A stretch of DNA of 25,448 nucleotides from Tubulinosema ratisbonensis (lineage: Eukaryota > Microsporidia > Tubulinosematidae): positions 1-25,448 of the forward strand of contig RCSS01000358.1 of NCBI GenBank assembly GCA_004000155.1. Reading direction: 5' to 3'. Under the pieces are notes generated by a model. It made no database searches, was not told where the DNA came from, and worked only from the letters and a program-made list of their open reading frames with translations. Numbering within the stretch: the stretch's first letter is position 1; the number at the start of each line of letters is the position of its first letter. Position numbers and translations under genes: made by a program. Positions 8,000 through 19,224 of this stretch are shown here, in pieces.

Positions 8000-10757
8000 T
8001 TTAGGGTAGCAGTTTTTGGTTTATTTCTTTGATATAATAATCTAAAAACTAAACCTAATATGGATTCTGATAATTAATTACTTTATTTGTATATATTTAA
8101 TAGGTAAATTAAGGTTTAAAAAGGTAATTTTCATTAATAAAACAAAATAGGACATTTGCGTTTAAAAAATTATTTTCCCTAATTAAAAAATTTAAGAATA
8201 TTACTTGCTTAGAAAGTTTCATGCGCATTTACCATTTAATTTAAATTTTTTTTGAAAGATCATTATAAGTCCCTTAAATTAAAAAAATTTTTTATTTTCT
8301 ATTCTACGTATATTATAAATATTAAAAAAATTTTTAAAGTTTACCACATTAGATATTCTTAAAAATCTTTTTCGAATAATTTATGATTTATTTTGTATCG
8401 TAAAAGATATCTAAAAATTTATCAAAGTTTGACAGATAAAAAACACATCTGTATGGCATACATCAGTTTAAATGCTCAGAGTATTAACTTAATTTTGAAT
8501 AAATATTTATACATACTAATTATCTTTTTTAACAAGTATAGTTTACAAAACTCTTATAAAAAAATTTTTTTTCATGTATTTTTTTGTTGTATAGCGTTAA
8601 AAACTCCACAAGAAGATCCTTTTCTAAATTCTTCTTATACAAAGTATTTTTTTTTATTATTTGCAGTATAAAATATATTAAATTTGTTGTGTTTTTTTTA
8701 ATAATACAGTAAAAAGCTAAATTTAATTATTTTTCTAGTAAACTAAAGATATTTGTAGGCAAAAAAGATACTAAATTTTAAAAAGGGACAATATAATTTT
8801 AGAGGTTTTGAGAAAATAAATAAATACATTTAAAACACATTTTAAATTAATCAACGAGGTATTTATAAAATAAACATTGAAGGTCTTGGCAATTTATATT
8901 GAGATTGATTTAAATGTTTTACATTTTGAGATTAAAAACATTTTTTTGCTGATTGGCTAATTTATATCGATTATCTTTTATTATAAAATTGAGAATATTT
9001 AGAGAGAAAGATATTGATTTTATTAACAAGAATATTATATTTCATATAATGTAAATAATGAACTAAACAAAAAATATTCTTTTAAGAAGATCACATTTTT
9101 GTCTAAATCTTTAAATAAGGTGTTAATTCTTTAAAAAGCTTCGATAGAATTAAAATAACACTCTACATTTTATATAAAATTATATAATTTATACACATAT
9201 ACTTTATATTTTAAATCTTATTTTTATGGGTAAATAGAAGATTAATGAGTAATCAGCTAAGTTTTAAATTGAAATTATGATTTATTTTAGATTTTAAACA
9301 AAAACTTTACAGTCATTTCAGTCAGCGAAAGATTCTTTTACTTATTTTACTTGCAGGTTGTACTTGTTTTGGTCGAATAAAAAAATAGAATATGAGCGAA
9401 ATAATGGAAAAAGTTATTTTGAATAAATTAATGCTCACCCATAAAGTTTGTCAAATAGTAAACAATTTATTACTAAACAATATTGCACTTTTTTTATAAT
9501 ATAAAACCTTTTAGATAGTTAAAGTCAATCTACAAAATTTTTTAAGTTAGAAAATAAAAAAAATATGTTAAATTGAGATATATATTACAGACATGAATAT
9601 AAACAACCTTTCTAGTCATATGTTTTTTAAATGATAGTTTTTTATGTTTTTCTAATTTATATAAAAATTTAATAAGTATACTATGAATTTCAACCATGAA
9701 ACTATTGGCGATTATAAATATGATGGCTTGATGCTTCTGTGTTGTAATTTTTTTATTGATAAAATTTAAATATTTAGAGTTGTATTCTTAACTAGCAAAT
9801 AACATTCTTAAAAAATAAAAAAGACATTAATGTCAAATGAATGAGGTAAAATTTTACTTGTCATTTTTTGAAAAAACTTCGAGTCAATAAAGTACATATT
9901 TTTATTTTAGACGATATGCACTTGTATTTCTGAAACCTTATATCTTAAAATTTGCCATATTTTTTAGATAATTAATAATTATTTAAAGAAAAACAAGTAT
10001 CTTAGATATGTATTTTAACTAAATAAAATGCAAAATCTAATTTTTTTAGCTAAATAAGCGCAAAAAAATTGAATTAAGAGTTGGTTGTTTTTATAACTAA
10101 AAATAAAAACTTAAGTGTTAATTATATAAGGTAGAATGCTCGGAATATTTTGAGTTATGTCTATTTATGTAAAAACATATTTCGCCGTATGTTTTTTATG
10201 ACTAGGTGCTCAAATTTTATATAGAAAGTATAGCAAAAGGATCTTCGTGTTGTTTTTTATTTCTAAGAACCAAAAAACGTATAATTGTTTAGCACAATAT
10301 TATGAGTAATAGCTTTAAAAAAGGACTCTGATATCTAGCAAGTATCAATGTAGTTCGTGTGTAAATTTTTTAAAAAAAGAGATATGTTTTATACCTCAAA
10401 TATGTACATTTTCATGTCAAAAAATAAAATTAAAAAAAGATAGTCTTTACTTTATTCATAGAAATATATAAATTTTTTATTTTAATAAAAAATAATTATA
10501 TATTTCCCAGTAATTTATACTTTTTAATTTAAAATCGATTTGACATATCTTATAAACAATTAAAAAAAATTTTTTTAACTATTTTTAGTATAAATATAGA
10601 ATAATTTTTGTTCTTATTCCTCTAGTTTTAATCTTCTAAGCCTTTTTGTATTTGTTAGCTTTAGTAAATATTTGAATAATTTCCACATAAAACACCCTAA
10701 ATTATTTCTTTTTATCATTTTATCTGAAATTTTTAAAAATATTTTTTAATCCTATAA
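8000..10757. other. Long AT-rich spacer, no supported gene
   Basis: About 2.75 kb. A 92-codon frame at 8393-8671 (+) lacks an ATG and is rich in Phe, Tyr, Ile and Leu, as expected from translating A/T-only DNA. I see no RNA gene or mobile element. TTAGGGTAGCAGTTTTT at 8001-8017 has an imperfect inverted partner near 8042-8060, which is weak. Confidence 0.5.
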
Positions 10758-11636
10758 ATGAGAAAACGAAGAAACACCCCTTGTAACATAAAACATCAAA
10801 AACCGTATAAAGAACCCCAAAACGAAGTTTTTACGATAAAAAATTATACTATAACAGAAGATTTTTTCTATAATTTAAAATTGTTTGACTTGTTTGTACA
10901 AACAGCAGTAACAATCTTTTTAACTTTGAAATTATTTCCGTTTATAAATAATTATTTAATGCTTTTAATATTAGTTTTAAAATTTTTATTTATATTTTTC
11001 GTTAGTAAATTATTAGAAGAAGTATCAGAAAGTATCTTTGATAGGATTATCGTTATGTATTTTTTAGTAGAGTATTTTTTATATAATTTGTATATTTATT
11101 TTATGAGCTTTGTTAATCTTATAAATGCATTCGAAGTAATTGCTATCTGCTTTAAAATGTGTAAAGAAAACCCCTTTTTAAATTTAAAATTGGATGCTTT
11201 AGCACATTCTATTTTTATTTTATTTTCAATATTTCTGTTTTTGGTCATAAATTTTAGATATGTAACCTTTAATTGTAAATCGAAAGAAAATAACATAAGA
11301 AATCTTGAAATCATAACAAACATTATAGTTTTCATATTAACAATATCACTTGCAATACATTTTTATATTTTTTTAAAATTTAATTATCCCTTTTTAGTAT
11401 TATTTGGCTTAAGCATTTATATTTTCTTCACAGCAATATTATCTAATATGTTGATCAGAAGGGTCATAAAAACAGAAAATTTAAGAAAACAGTTTTATAA
11501 ATCTCAAATTATTAAAATTATTTTATGTATTTTGTTTATAAATGAAATGGGGCTTGATTTTTATTCTATTACCTTGAATCATAAATCTTTACACCCATTG
11601 ACTTTTTCTGCGGAATTTTATTTTGGAATGACTTAA
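10758..11636 (+). CDS. Multi-pass membrane protein, copy B of a two-member family
   Basis: The product is 292 aa and paralogous to the protein at 503-1381. A basic N-terminal tail (MRKRRN...) and FTIKN lead into hydrophobic segments near residues 44-62, 66-87, 96-124, 150-168, 186-206, 210-232 and 252-268. NMLIRRVIK (about 238-246) and the C-terminal FINEMGLDFYSITL with HP and AEFYF are shared with copy A. Conservation is highest in the C-terminal 35 residues, which follow the last hydrophobic segment and are probably the functional or partner-binding part. There are no ambiguous bases here, so this is the better reference for the family. The gene is isolated: nearly 2.8 kb of spacer precedes it and only A/T-rich DNA or gene remains follow. 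No function is known to me. Confidence 0.88.
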   Translation: MRKRRNTPCNIKHQKPYKEPQNEVFTIKNYTITEDFFYNLKLFDLFVQTAVTIFLTLKLFPFINNYLMLLILVLKFLFIFFVSKLLEEVSESIFDRIIVMYFLVEYFLYNLYIYFMSFVNLINAFEVIAICFKMCKENPFLNLKLDALAHSIFILFSIFLFLVINFRYVTFNCKSKENNIRNLEIITNIIVFILTISLAIHFYIFLKFNYPFLVLFGLSIYIFFTAILSNMLIRRVIKTENLRKQFYKSQIIKIILCILFINEMGLDFYSITLNHKSLHPLTFSAEFYFGMT

Positions 11637-12429
11637 TTAAAAAATGATATTAGAGTTGAATCTCATTATAAATATTCTCGTAAAATTATTTTTAAATTGA
11701 TTATAAGAGATACGTTTTAATGCAAAATTTTGCGACGTTGATTTATTATTAAAAGATGTATTAATTTAATTTCAATTAAAATGTATTTTTTTAGAAATAA
11801 GAACCCTTTAAAATTTTCGTTATATATGTAAAAACATATCATTTTTAATATTTTAAGTTTATCAGACATAAAAAAACTCATGTACTAAACAAAATTTATT
11901 TTTGTGTTGTAGAAACATTTTACCGATCTGCTAAATATATATTTGGCTATGCTTTTTATATTTTAAAAACAAATCAATACTATTTTTAGGATAATTCCAT
12001 TATTTACAATATAGCAAAACAATTATTTTTATTTAGGGATGTTTGCCTTTGTTTTTACAACATAAATTAATTACAAAAAATTTTTTTATTTTTGTATAAA
12101 TAATTTGATTAATAATAATAAAAGAATAAAATGTTATTTGGAGACCATCTTATTTAAATTTGATGGAATGTTTATGAAATATGATTCCGAATGTGTTTAA
12201 AGTACATTATAAAAAATCATTTATACTATTTTTTTGATAATTAAACCTCTTATTTATTTAAGATGTTAAATCTTTTTATATTTTTTTAATTTAAAAAAAA
12301 CATAGGTTAAAGATCTAAAATTTTAAATGATCATTTTCAAAGAAATATTCAAAAAAAATTTGGGATCTTTTGATTTTGCGATTTGACTTGATATTAAAAT
12401 AAATATTAAATATTATAAATCAAATAAAA
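11637..12429. other. AT-rich spacer, no gene seen
   Basis: About 0.8 kb of A/T-rich sequence between the copy B gene and the decayed gene to its right. I see nothing supportable. Confidence 0.5.
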
Positions 12430-13690
12430 ATAAGGGATACTAGTAAAACACAAATTACAGTTCTTAAGTCTGCTCTTTCTTGGTTTACAAAAGTGCTTCT
12501 ACTTTAATTCAAGCATAATATATTTGAGTTTTCTCGAAAACCTGGTACGTGTCTTTTCTAGCTTTTTAGATGCTTAATAGTCTTCTTTGTGTGTACTTTA
12601 TGGATAAAATGAGATAGAATATTTTTTAAGCGTCAAAAAAGAGTTTAAATGCTTTAAAGAAAGATACAATGGCAAATTTTGCTAAAAATTGAGAATACGC
12701 AAATTTACCAATATAATTTTTTACAAAATAATCATAATGAGGAATCCATTCAATCAAAAAATTTTGCACCTTATTTTACACCTAAAAGTAGTAAAATTTT
12801 GATTGTCTTTAATGTATGGTAATTATGCTTAAACCCAAAGCCTGTTTTTTTTTAAAAACCTTCCCAAGATATAATTAACACCCGTAGATAAATTATTTAA
12901 GATATGTTTTTACAATGTTTGTATAAATACAAACCCAAAACACTCCTCAATAACTTTTGCTTAGACCCTTTAATCATCGAATTGATTATAAAAATAGATT
13001 TCCATAAATTTCTTAATTTTTTAATATTTAAGAATGCAAAGATGACGGGAAATACACAATACCCTAATAACTCTGATCTTGAAGCGTGTTTATTAAGGTT
13101 GAACAAATTTTTTGCATCTTCAATAGCCTAGGCCGTGTAAAAGGCAAGTTTGACAGCCATGTAAACAGAAAAAAAGTAAAAATTCTCGCCAATATAAAAT
13201 TCTCTATAATTATTCAATTTGTTTGGTAAAATTGCATTTTCAAAAGGGTTAAAGATAGTTTATATCTCAATTTTAAGTTTAAAATTTGTAAAAATTGAAT
13301 TTTTATATCTCATTTATGGCTAAGCATTCTTTAAAAGGGTCAATACCACTAAAGCTTCTATTATATCAGTGCTTGTCACCTTTTTACTATAAACAATAGA
13401 CCAAAGAAAATGACTAGTTATTTAATCAACTCCTTTATTATATGTGTATACAGCCTTTATTAGATTTCTTACGTTGTGGAAGATGATTATGTTAAGCCAC
13501 GACAATAAATTAGTTTGAATCTAATTTCATATCAAATAGATAGTTGCTTTAACAAAGCAAATCTTTGTAGGTCATCTCCATTCTTAAAATTATTTTAACC
13601 CGTTTATCGTGGATATAACCATCCTAAATCACTCAAAATATATCTTTTAAGACTTCAATAAATGTATCATTTTAAGAAATAAAAATTATT
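12430..13690 (-). pseudogene. Decayed protein gene, unidentified
   Basis: Minus-strand reading gives long open runs in one frame, interrupted by single stops. There are 76 codons (13127-12900, ending TAA at 12897), 43 codons (13259-13131, stop TAG at 13128), 17 codons from an ATG at 13313, and runs of about 34 and 33 codons further upstream to about 13510. A second frame is open for about 46 codons at 12775-12629. Outside these, frames switch. With the high stop frequency expected here (roughly one codon in eleven at about 77% A+T), this chain in one frame is unlikely by chance. Readable segments include YREFYIGENFYFFSVYMAVKL and LIEWIPHYDYFVKNYIGKF. Near 13500-13580 a third frame ends with HNHLP after a Cys, faintly like a FLYWCH/MULE zinc finger, so an old transposase is possible. 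I cannot assign a family. Confidence 0.42.
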
Positions 13691-14525
13691 TATTTCGTAT
13701 CTTTTCACCCAAATCTATTAAATATTATTCCCTTTTAGCAAAAAAATTTTATCTAACATCTTGATCAAGTATTCTTTAACCATATAAATTGAATTAAAAA
13801 AGATAGTTTAATGGTAAAATATCTCTATAACTGCAGAAAAAATAAATCCTTTCTTATTTCTCGTTATAATTAAAATATTTCCTATATTTAAATAAAAAAA
13901 ATAAACAGACTAATATTTTTTTAATTTACTTGACAGATACAATTAGAATCATTGAATAGACTCATCAACAAGACTATTTAATAAGCTCATCAAATTTACA
14001 TTAATTTTAGTAAATTTTTTGAGAATGTTTTTTACCTGATTTTACATTTAAAAACAAGAATTTTTGAGTTCTCAGAGTGTGATAGAAGTTAAAGGAGAGA
14101 CCTAATTAATGATTTAAAAATCAAAAGAAAATCATATAAACAGCAACTTAGATTTTAAATCCATAAATCTTTTGTAAAAAAATACATTTGTTTAATTGAC
14201 AATTATATCTAATTTTTGCAATAACAAATAAATGTAACTGACAATTATTTTTAAAAACCAATAAAATTTCATAAAATTAAAATATTAAACAAATTTTAGA
14301 AAAATTATCATTTATTTTAGTATTTTTTTGAATAAAAAATTTTACTTTTCAATTTCTAAAATTTAATATAAAAAAATAACCTTTTCTAAATCTTATAATC
14401 CTTTTTCATTTATAAGGTTTGTCATATAAAAAAATTTAATAAAAAACATTTTTAAAAATCAAATCTAAATTTAATAAAATAAAATTTAAATAATTTTTGA
14501 AAATAAATAAACAAGCTAATAATAT
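13691..14525. other. AT-rich spacer, no gene seen
   Basis: About 0.8 kb of A/T-rich sequence downstream of the large acidic-protein gene. It will hold that gene's 3' signals. Nothing else is seen. Confidence 0.5.
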
Positions 14526-16058
14526 TTAATTAATTTGAGTTTTAAAAGCAAGCCTCTTTTTTCTTTTAAAGATACCACCGCCATTAATACTTTTAAAAAA
14601 CCCGTAGCTTTTTTTTTTACCTACCAAACGCCTAGGATTTCGGAGAGAATCAACATTATCTGTAGACAAGCTATCACTTCCAACAGTAGATGAAGAGGAT
14701 CGACTTTCTAATTGACCNGATGTAGTGGTATCCAAGCCCTGATCTTNAATTGCTAATTTATCAACACCTAACTCAATTTCACCATTAGTTTGTTCTTCGC
14801 TATCCGAAGACTCTTTTTCTTCACCTTGTTGATTATCTTGTTGATATTCATCGCAAATCTCACCTTGTGCAGGTGTATTTTCGACAGAAAAACTAGAAGA
14901 TGACCCTGATTTATCAATTAAAGTAGTAGTTTCATTTTCACCCATATCATCCCTATTTTCTAAATCAGTGGAATTAATTTCTCCTTCTAGTCCTTTTATT
15001 TGAATTTGATCTTTTGTTACTTTTAAAATAAATCCTTCTCCGTCTTGTTTTAAGAATGATTTACGGAATCTCCTGTCAGTAAAAAATCTTGAAAACGAAC
15101 ATAAAATATTATGTCTACACATGTTAGGACAATTTGCACTGTTACAATAACAATCGTGTTTTTGGGGTTCTTCAGCCGAAGATGTTTCATCACTTGTGGT
15201 TTCTGATTCACTATTTTCGGCACATTCTTCAGTATCGGAACTTGAATTTTCAGGACTTNTACTTTTTGCTGAATCTTCTTTAGGTACTGCGTCTACAACT
15301 CTGGGATTAATTGATAAATTTGCACTATCATTGCATAATGCTGAGAAAGCTCTAATTGAATCCTTTACGGATTGTGATTCTTCAACAACTCCATCAGTAG
15401 CATTACTCTTAGTATGTATTGCAGATCCATTGTGATCTTGAGAGCTTTCTAGTTCTTTTACACAAGAAGGATCAACTTCGCTGGTTTGATTGATTGTATT
15501 AGAATTATTTACCATTATTGGCTTAAAAATTCTAGAAAAAGAAGGTCTTCGAGGGGGTTTACTTTCCCANTGAGACTGAAGGAACATTTCTACTCTAGAT
15601 TTATCAAGTTTAGCAGGTGTAAGTGGTTGAGAAGAGGGGGTAATTGTTATTTTTTCCGATAAATCGTCTGTTACTCTAGTACCGTCAGCCGAATAGTAAA
15701 CCTTTCCTTCCCTTGCAATACACTCTTCTTCTTTACCAGATATTGATTCTTCTTCCTTATCAGATACTTTTAAAGTTTCTTCTGTGCTAGGACTTGCATA
15801 AAAGTCTTCTAAACCGAGAGTTTCACTCTCATCGTTTGATGAATTGTCATCTTCTTTAGCTAAAACAGAACTAGTTTTTTTCACCAACATGAGGATGAAA
15901 TCCCTCTTCTTCTCCGGACAATGAATGTGAGTTAGAACCATTTGACAAGGTACCAAAAGACACACTTTCATCTTCTCTGCTGATCTCAACACATTCCTCC
16001 GATGAATTTTCTCTTTCTGTCGAAACACAGACAAAATAAACAAGAATACTTTTTTCAT
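14526..16058 (-). CDS. Ser/Glu/Asp-rich, probably secreted protein (510 codons, N-terminus frameshifted)
   Basis: The frame is open for 510 codons. From residue 60 on, it is an acidic, Ser/Glu/Asp/Asn-rich, low-complexity protein. It has one Cys cluster (C303, C305, C310, C314, C320), a basic patch after it (RRFRKSF, 329-335) and a Lys/Arg-rich tail (KKK 481-483, FKRKKR 497-502). Residues 4-59 look foreign: basic and hydrophobic. If the A6 run in codons 2-3 (16050-16055) had one A more and the A7 run at 15875-15881 one A fewer, those 56 codons would read in another frame. That frame starts SILVYFVCVSTERENSSEE, giving a signal peptide and then acidic sequence like the rest. Two compensating errors, two indels, or slippage would explain it. 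Four N bases lie in the gene. It is probably exported to the host or spore surface. No homologous family is recognised. Confidence 0.78.
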   Translation of the reverse strand: MKKVFLFILSVFRQKEKIHRRNVLRSAEKMKVCLLVPCQMVLTHIHCPEKKRDFILMLVKKTSSVLAKEDDNSSNDESETLGLEDFYASPSTEETLKVSDKEEESISGKEEECIAREGKVYYSADGTRVTDDLSEKITITPSSQPLTPAKLDKSRVEMFLQSXWESKPPRRPSFSRIFKPIMVNNSNTINQTSEVDPSCVKELESSQDHNGSAIHTKSNATDGVVEESQSVKDSIRAFSALCNDSANLSINPRVVDAVPKEDSAKSXSPENSSSDTEECAENSESETTSDETSSAEEPQKHDCYCNSANCPNMCRHNILCSFSRFFTDRRFRKSFLKQDGEGFILKVTKDQIQIKGLEGEINSTDLENRDDMGENETTTLIDKSGSSSSFSVENTPAQGEICDEYQQDNQQGEEKESSDSEEQTNGEIELGVDKLAIXDQGLDTTTXGQLESRSSSSTVGSDSLSTDNVDSLRNPRRLVGKKKSYGFFKSINGGGIFKRKKRLAFKTQIN

Positions 16059-16064
16059 GATGAA

Positions 16065-16089
16065 GGGGTAAAAAATTCTTGTATTTATA
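16065..16089 (-). promoter_or_regulatory. CCCC start motif and TATAAATA box
   Basis: On the minus strand CCCC lies 7-10 nt before the ATG at 16058 (GGGG at 16065-16068), and TATAAATA lies 24-31 nt before it (16082-16089). The CCC-type motif just upstream of the start is a described microsporidian gene signal. The same TATAAATA spacing occurs before the gene at 19225. Assignment as a promoter is inferred from position. Confidence 0.5.
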
Positions 16090-16168
16090 GTTTCGATTTT
16101 TTAATTTACCACATAATTAACTTTCCTTAACTGTAAACAATTTACCCGATTTATTTATATTTTACTCT

Positions 16169-16195
16169 TTCAAAAATTTTTAAAAAATTTTTGAA
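16169..16195. repeat. Short perfect hairpin, 13-bp arms
   Basis: TTCAAAAATTTTT (16169-16181) and AAAAATTTTTGAA (16183-16195) form a perfect inverted repeat with a 1-nt centre, about 110 nt upstream of the acidic-protein start. It is low complexity, so chance is possible. It sits close to the larger inverted repeat at 16227-16323. Confidence 0.45.
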
Positions 16196-16226
16196 AAATT
16201 TTTTTTTTCTCAATCACTATCTTTCT

Positions 16227-16323
16227 TTTAATCAATCACATAAATTACCTCTTCTTTTATTTCTATCCTTTTATAAAACACAAATTTAAATATTAAAGAG
16301 AATAATTTATGTGATTGATTAAA
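16227..16323. repeat. Inverted repeat, 21-bp perfect arms, 55-nt spacer
   Basis: Arms at 16227-16247 and 16303-16323 are exact reverse complements over 21 bp and include the non-trivial core ATCAATCACATAAATT. Beyond the arms, similarity continues with a one-base offset (TTTCTTT). The spacer is 55 nt. A related CAATCAC also occurs at 16211. The element lies about 170 nt upstream of the acidic-protein gene and could be a hairpin, a paired protein-binding site or a tiny MITE-like remnant. No flanking duplication is obvious. Confidence 0.8.
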
Positions 16324-19197
16324 GAAAAATTAGTTTTTTATTTTTTAAATTGAAAATTAAAAAAACTCAATATTTTTCTCGCATAAAAGGAAATCTGTTA
16401 ATTAATTATCGGTTTTAGGAAATATTCTTTTTATAGAATTTCCAATTAAAAAATTTGATTTGTAAAATAAAAAAAGTATTTTTTTACCAAGTCATTATTA
16501 TTCTCTTTTAAATTATAATTTATTAAAATACAAATAAAGAATGTTAGAGTTTTATTAAAAATGTATTTTAGTGAAAGTATATTTTCTTGATTTTTAATTT
16601 AAAATTTTTTAAAGTAAACCCTTTTAAGAAAAAATATAAAAATTTAGGTAAATTATTGCTTAATAAAATTTTTAATTAATAATCAAAAAAATAAATTTTA
16701 TTATTAAATATAAAAATAATCGTTTTTTCTGATTAATTACCTCATTGATATGGCAATTAGATAAATTAAATGAGAGATTTTTTACTGTAATATTCTAGGA
16801 ATGAATTCAAACACGAGATGATAAAAAAACAAATATGTTTTTTTATTTTTATTTTAAGACTATTTGTTAATTTTCTTTATAAAACCTAATTTTAATAAAA
16901 AAAAGATGAAAACAGAAATTGCTCTATAAGCTTTGTAATAAGTTTTAATAACTACATTAGCACCAATAAGAATTTTGAAAAATTCTTTGAACAAAATAGT
17001 TTAATTTTAGAAATTCGGATTTTTGATTAAAATTTTAATATATAAAATAATTATGAAATTATTAAGCAAACATAAAGTTTAAAAGAGACATGTCTAGTAA
17101 AAATATTAATAAATTTGAGAAACACTTTTGGTATTAAATGAAAAAATAGAATTATAAATATTATTTATTAACATGTATAAATTCATTTTATTAGTTTAAC
17201 TCAAAGTAAATAAAAATTTTTATATTTCTGAACTATTGGTTTTTATTTTAAATTGAATACTAATTTCTTACAACACCATTTTAATATCTCATAAAATTAT
17301 TTTTGTATGTCATAAAAAATCTTTTTATATTTCAAACCTTCTATGTTGATTTAAAAGTAAGTATGTTCGAGAATTATTAAATTTAGAGCACACTTTGATA
17401 AATAAATAGAAGAATGCAAATGTTTTATCTCCAACAAATCCAAGGTAATAGCCTTTATTACCTTTTTTCAATTAAATATATTTTGTTTAATAGTTAATAT
17501 CAATTTAATATTTACTAACACAATATAGAGCTTAAATAAAAAATGGTTTCTCTTTTTAATTAAATGTTACAGTTTTTCATTCCTTCTTTTAGGTATGCTT
17601 TATCTTTGATATCACTCTGATTTAATTAGACAAATTTATAAAAGAATCTATTTATATTATTGATTAATTTAAAAAATAGATCATTCGTGCTATTTAAAAT
17701 TTTAATTAAAAGATTTTGATTTGGGTTTGCAAAAAGAGATATAAAACCTTTTAAAATTTTGTTGTATTTTTGTCTAAAATGCTTTACCTTTTATCTTTTT
17801 TATTTTCACTTCTTTTATGTTAGTAATCTATAAATTTTTTCTTAATAAATTATAAAACTTTTTTTAAAAAAAAATCAGAGTCAGTTTTTGAGTGTAACCC
17901 CTTCTGATTAAAAATTTTAATTAATATATCAGTTAGTTATTTTGAAAATTTATATTGTTTGATAAATTTGAAAATATAAATTATGATAAAGATATAAATT
18001 TGCAAACCTAAACCCCTTTTTTATATAAAACAAGTTAAAATTGGTTCGAAAAAAAGAGTTTTAAGTGTAGAAGGTATTTAAAAATCTTGTTGATTTCTTT
18101 AAATATATTCTAAAGTAGTTTTTTATCGATACATTTAAAAAGATCTATAATTTTTGATTAAAATTGAATTTTTAATAAAATTTATTATAACAAAAGTGAA
18201 GAATAAAAAAAGCAGAGCAGATATACCTCTAAAAAATGTAAATATAAATAACACGTCTTATTTTAACTTATTTTTAAAGTTATTTCTTTTTTGAAGGTGC
18301 TAGGGTTTAAAAAATACATGTAAATAAAATCTAAAATTTATGTTATATTTTGCATATTATTTTAAATATACTATAGTTTTTAAAAATCTTAGTCTAAAAT
18401 TGTGTTAATCATTTTATTAATTAAATATACAAGAAATGAGAATACTCAGTAACTTAACTATAATTAAACCTGAAATAATTAAAGCATTAAGAATTAGATG
18501 CAATGTCTATTATCTTTATAAATGTTTAAGAATTTAAAATTGTAGTAACAAAACTTACATTTATCCTATAAGATAAATTAAACAAGTTTTTAACTAAAAA
18601 TTGCTTGACTCTATCAGAAATTAAAATATTTTGTTGAATTAAGGATAATTGCTAGTATATTTACTATGATTTTTGCTTTAAAATTATATGTCGAGTTTAA
18701 TAGAATGTTAAAGGTTTACAGCTTATAAATTGACAAACAAAAGGGGATTATTTTTATAAAAAAATTTACATGTGGTTAAATGAGAGGAAATTAAGAAATA
18801 AAAGAAACAGTTTTTTTCTTAAAAATCTTAGAAAAGAAATATTCTATTGGTTAAATTTTTGTTTATTTTATATCTTCTGACAAATTTTTAGATCAATTGA
18901 TTATTATAAATATGTTTTAATAATTTTAATATCGACAGCGCTTTTATTTTTTAGAATATTTATTTGATTGTGAATTCTGCTCTTTTTACAAATTACAATT
19001 CTATTTAACATTTGTTTTCTCGTTCATTTTCAAACTTCACAGTAAAACAAATAAATAATCTTTCTTTTTCTGCTCGTCAGCAATTCGTATTTATCTTAGT
19101 TGCTTAAAATAAATTTCATTTTTAAATTTTTTTATTTCTTGTTTAAATTTTCTTAACTATAAAAGTAATTTTAAAGATGTAAGAGCAATAAAAAAAT
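16324..19197. other. Long AT-rich spacer, no gene seen
   Basis: About 2.9 kb of A/T-rich DNA between the acidic-protein gene and the decayed gene at 19225, which are transcribed away from each other. I see no open frame of note, RNA gene or mobile element. Confidence 0.5.
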
Positions 19198-19205
19198 TAT
19201 AAATA
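19198..19205 (+). promoter_or_regulatory. TATAAATA box of the decayed secreted-protein gene
   Basis: TATAAATA lies 20-27 nt upstream of the ATG at 19225, followed by ACTCCTT directly before the start. The arrangement mirrors the one upstream of the gene starting at 16058. Functional status is inferred only. Confidence 0.4.
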
Positions 19206-19224
19206 AGAAATCTTCATACTCCTT

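Noticed and set aside
8393..8671. 92-codon plus-strand frame
   Set aside because: Begins with TTG rather than ATG and is Phe/Tyr/Ile/Leu-rich as in random A/T DNA. No supporting signal.
11096..11335. 79-codon minus-strand frame
   Set aside because: Antisense shadow of the membrane protein copy B gene.
12904..13131. 75-codon plus-strand frame
   Set aside because: Antisense shadow of the decayed minus-strand gene, whose one-frame run chain is much longer.
15196..15435. 79-codon plus-strand frame
   Set aside because: Antisense shadow of the Ser-rich acidic protein gene.
18035..18060. GGTTCGAA resembling a tRNA T-loop (B box)
   Set aside because: It lacks the following C and no matching A box, anticodon arm or acceptor stem can be drawn.
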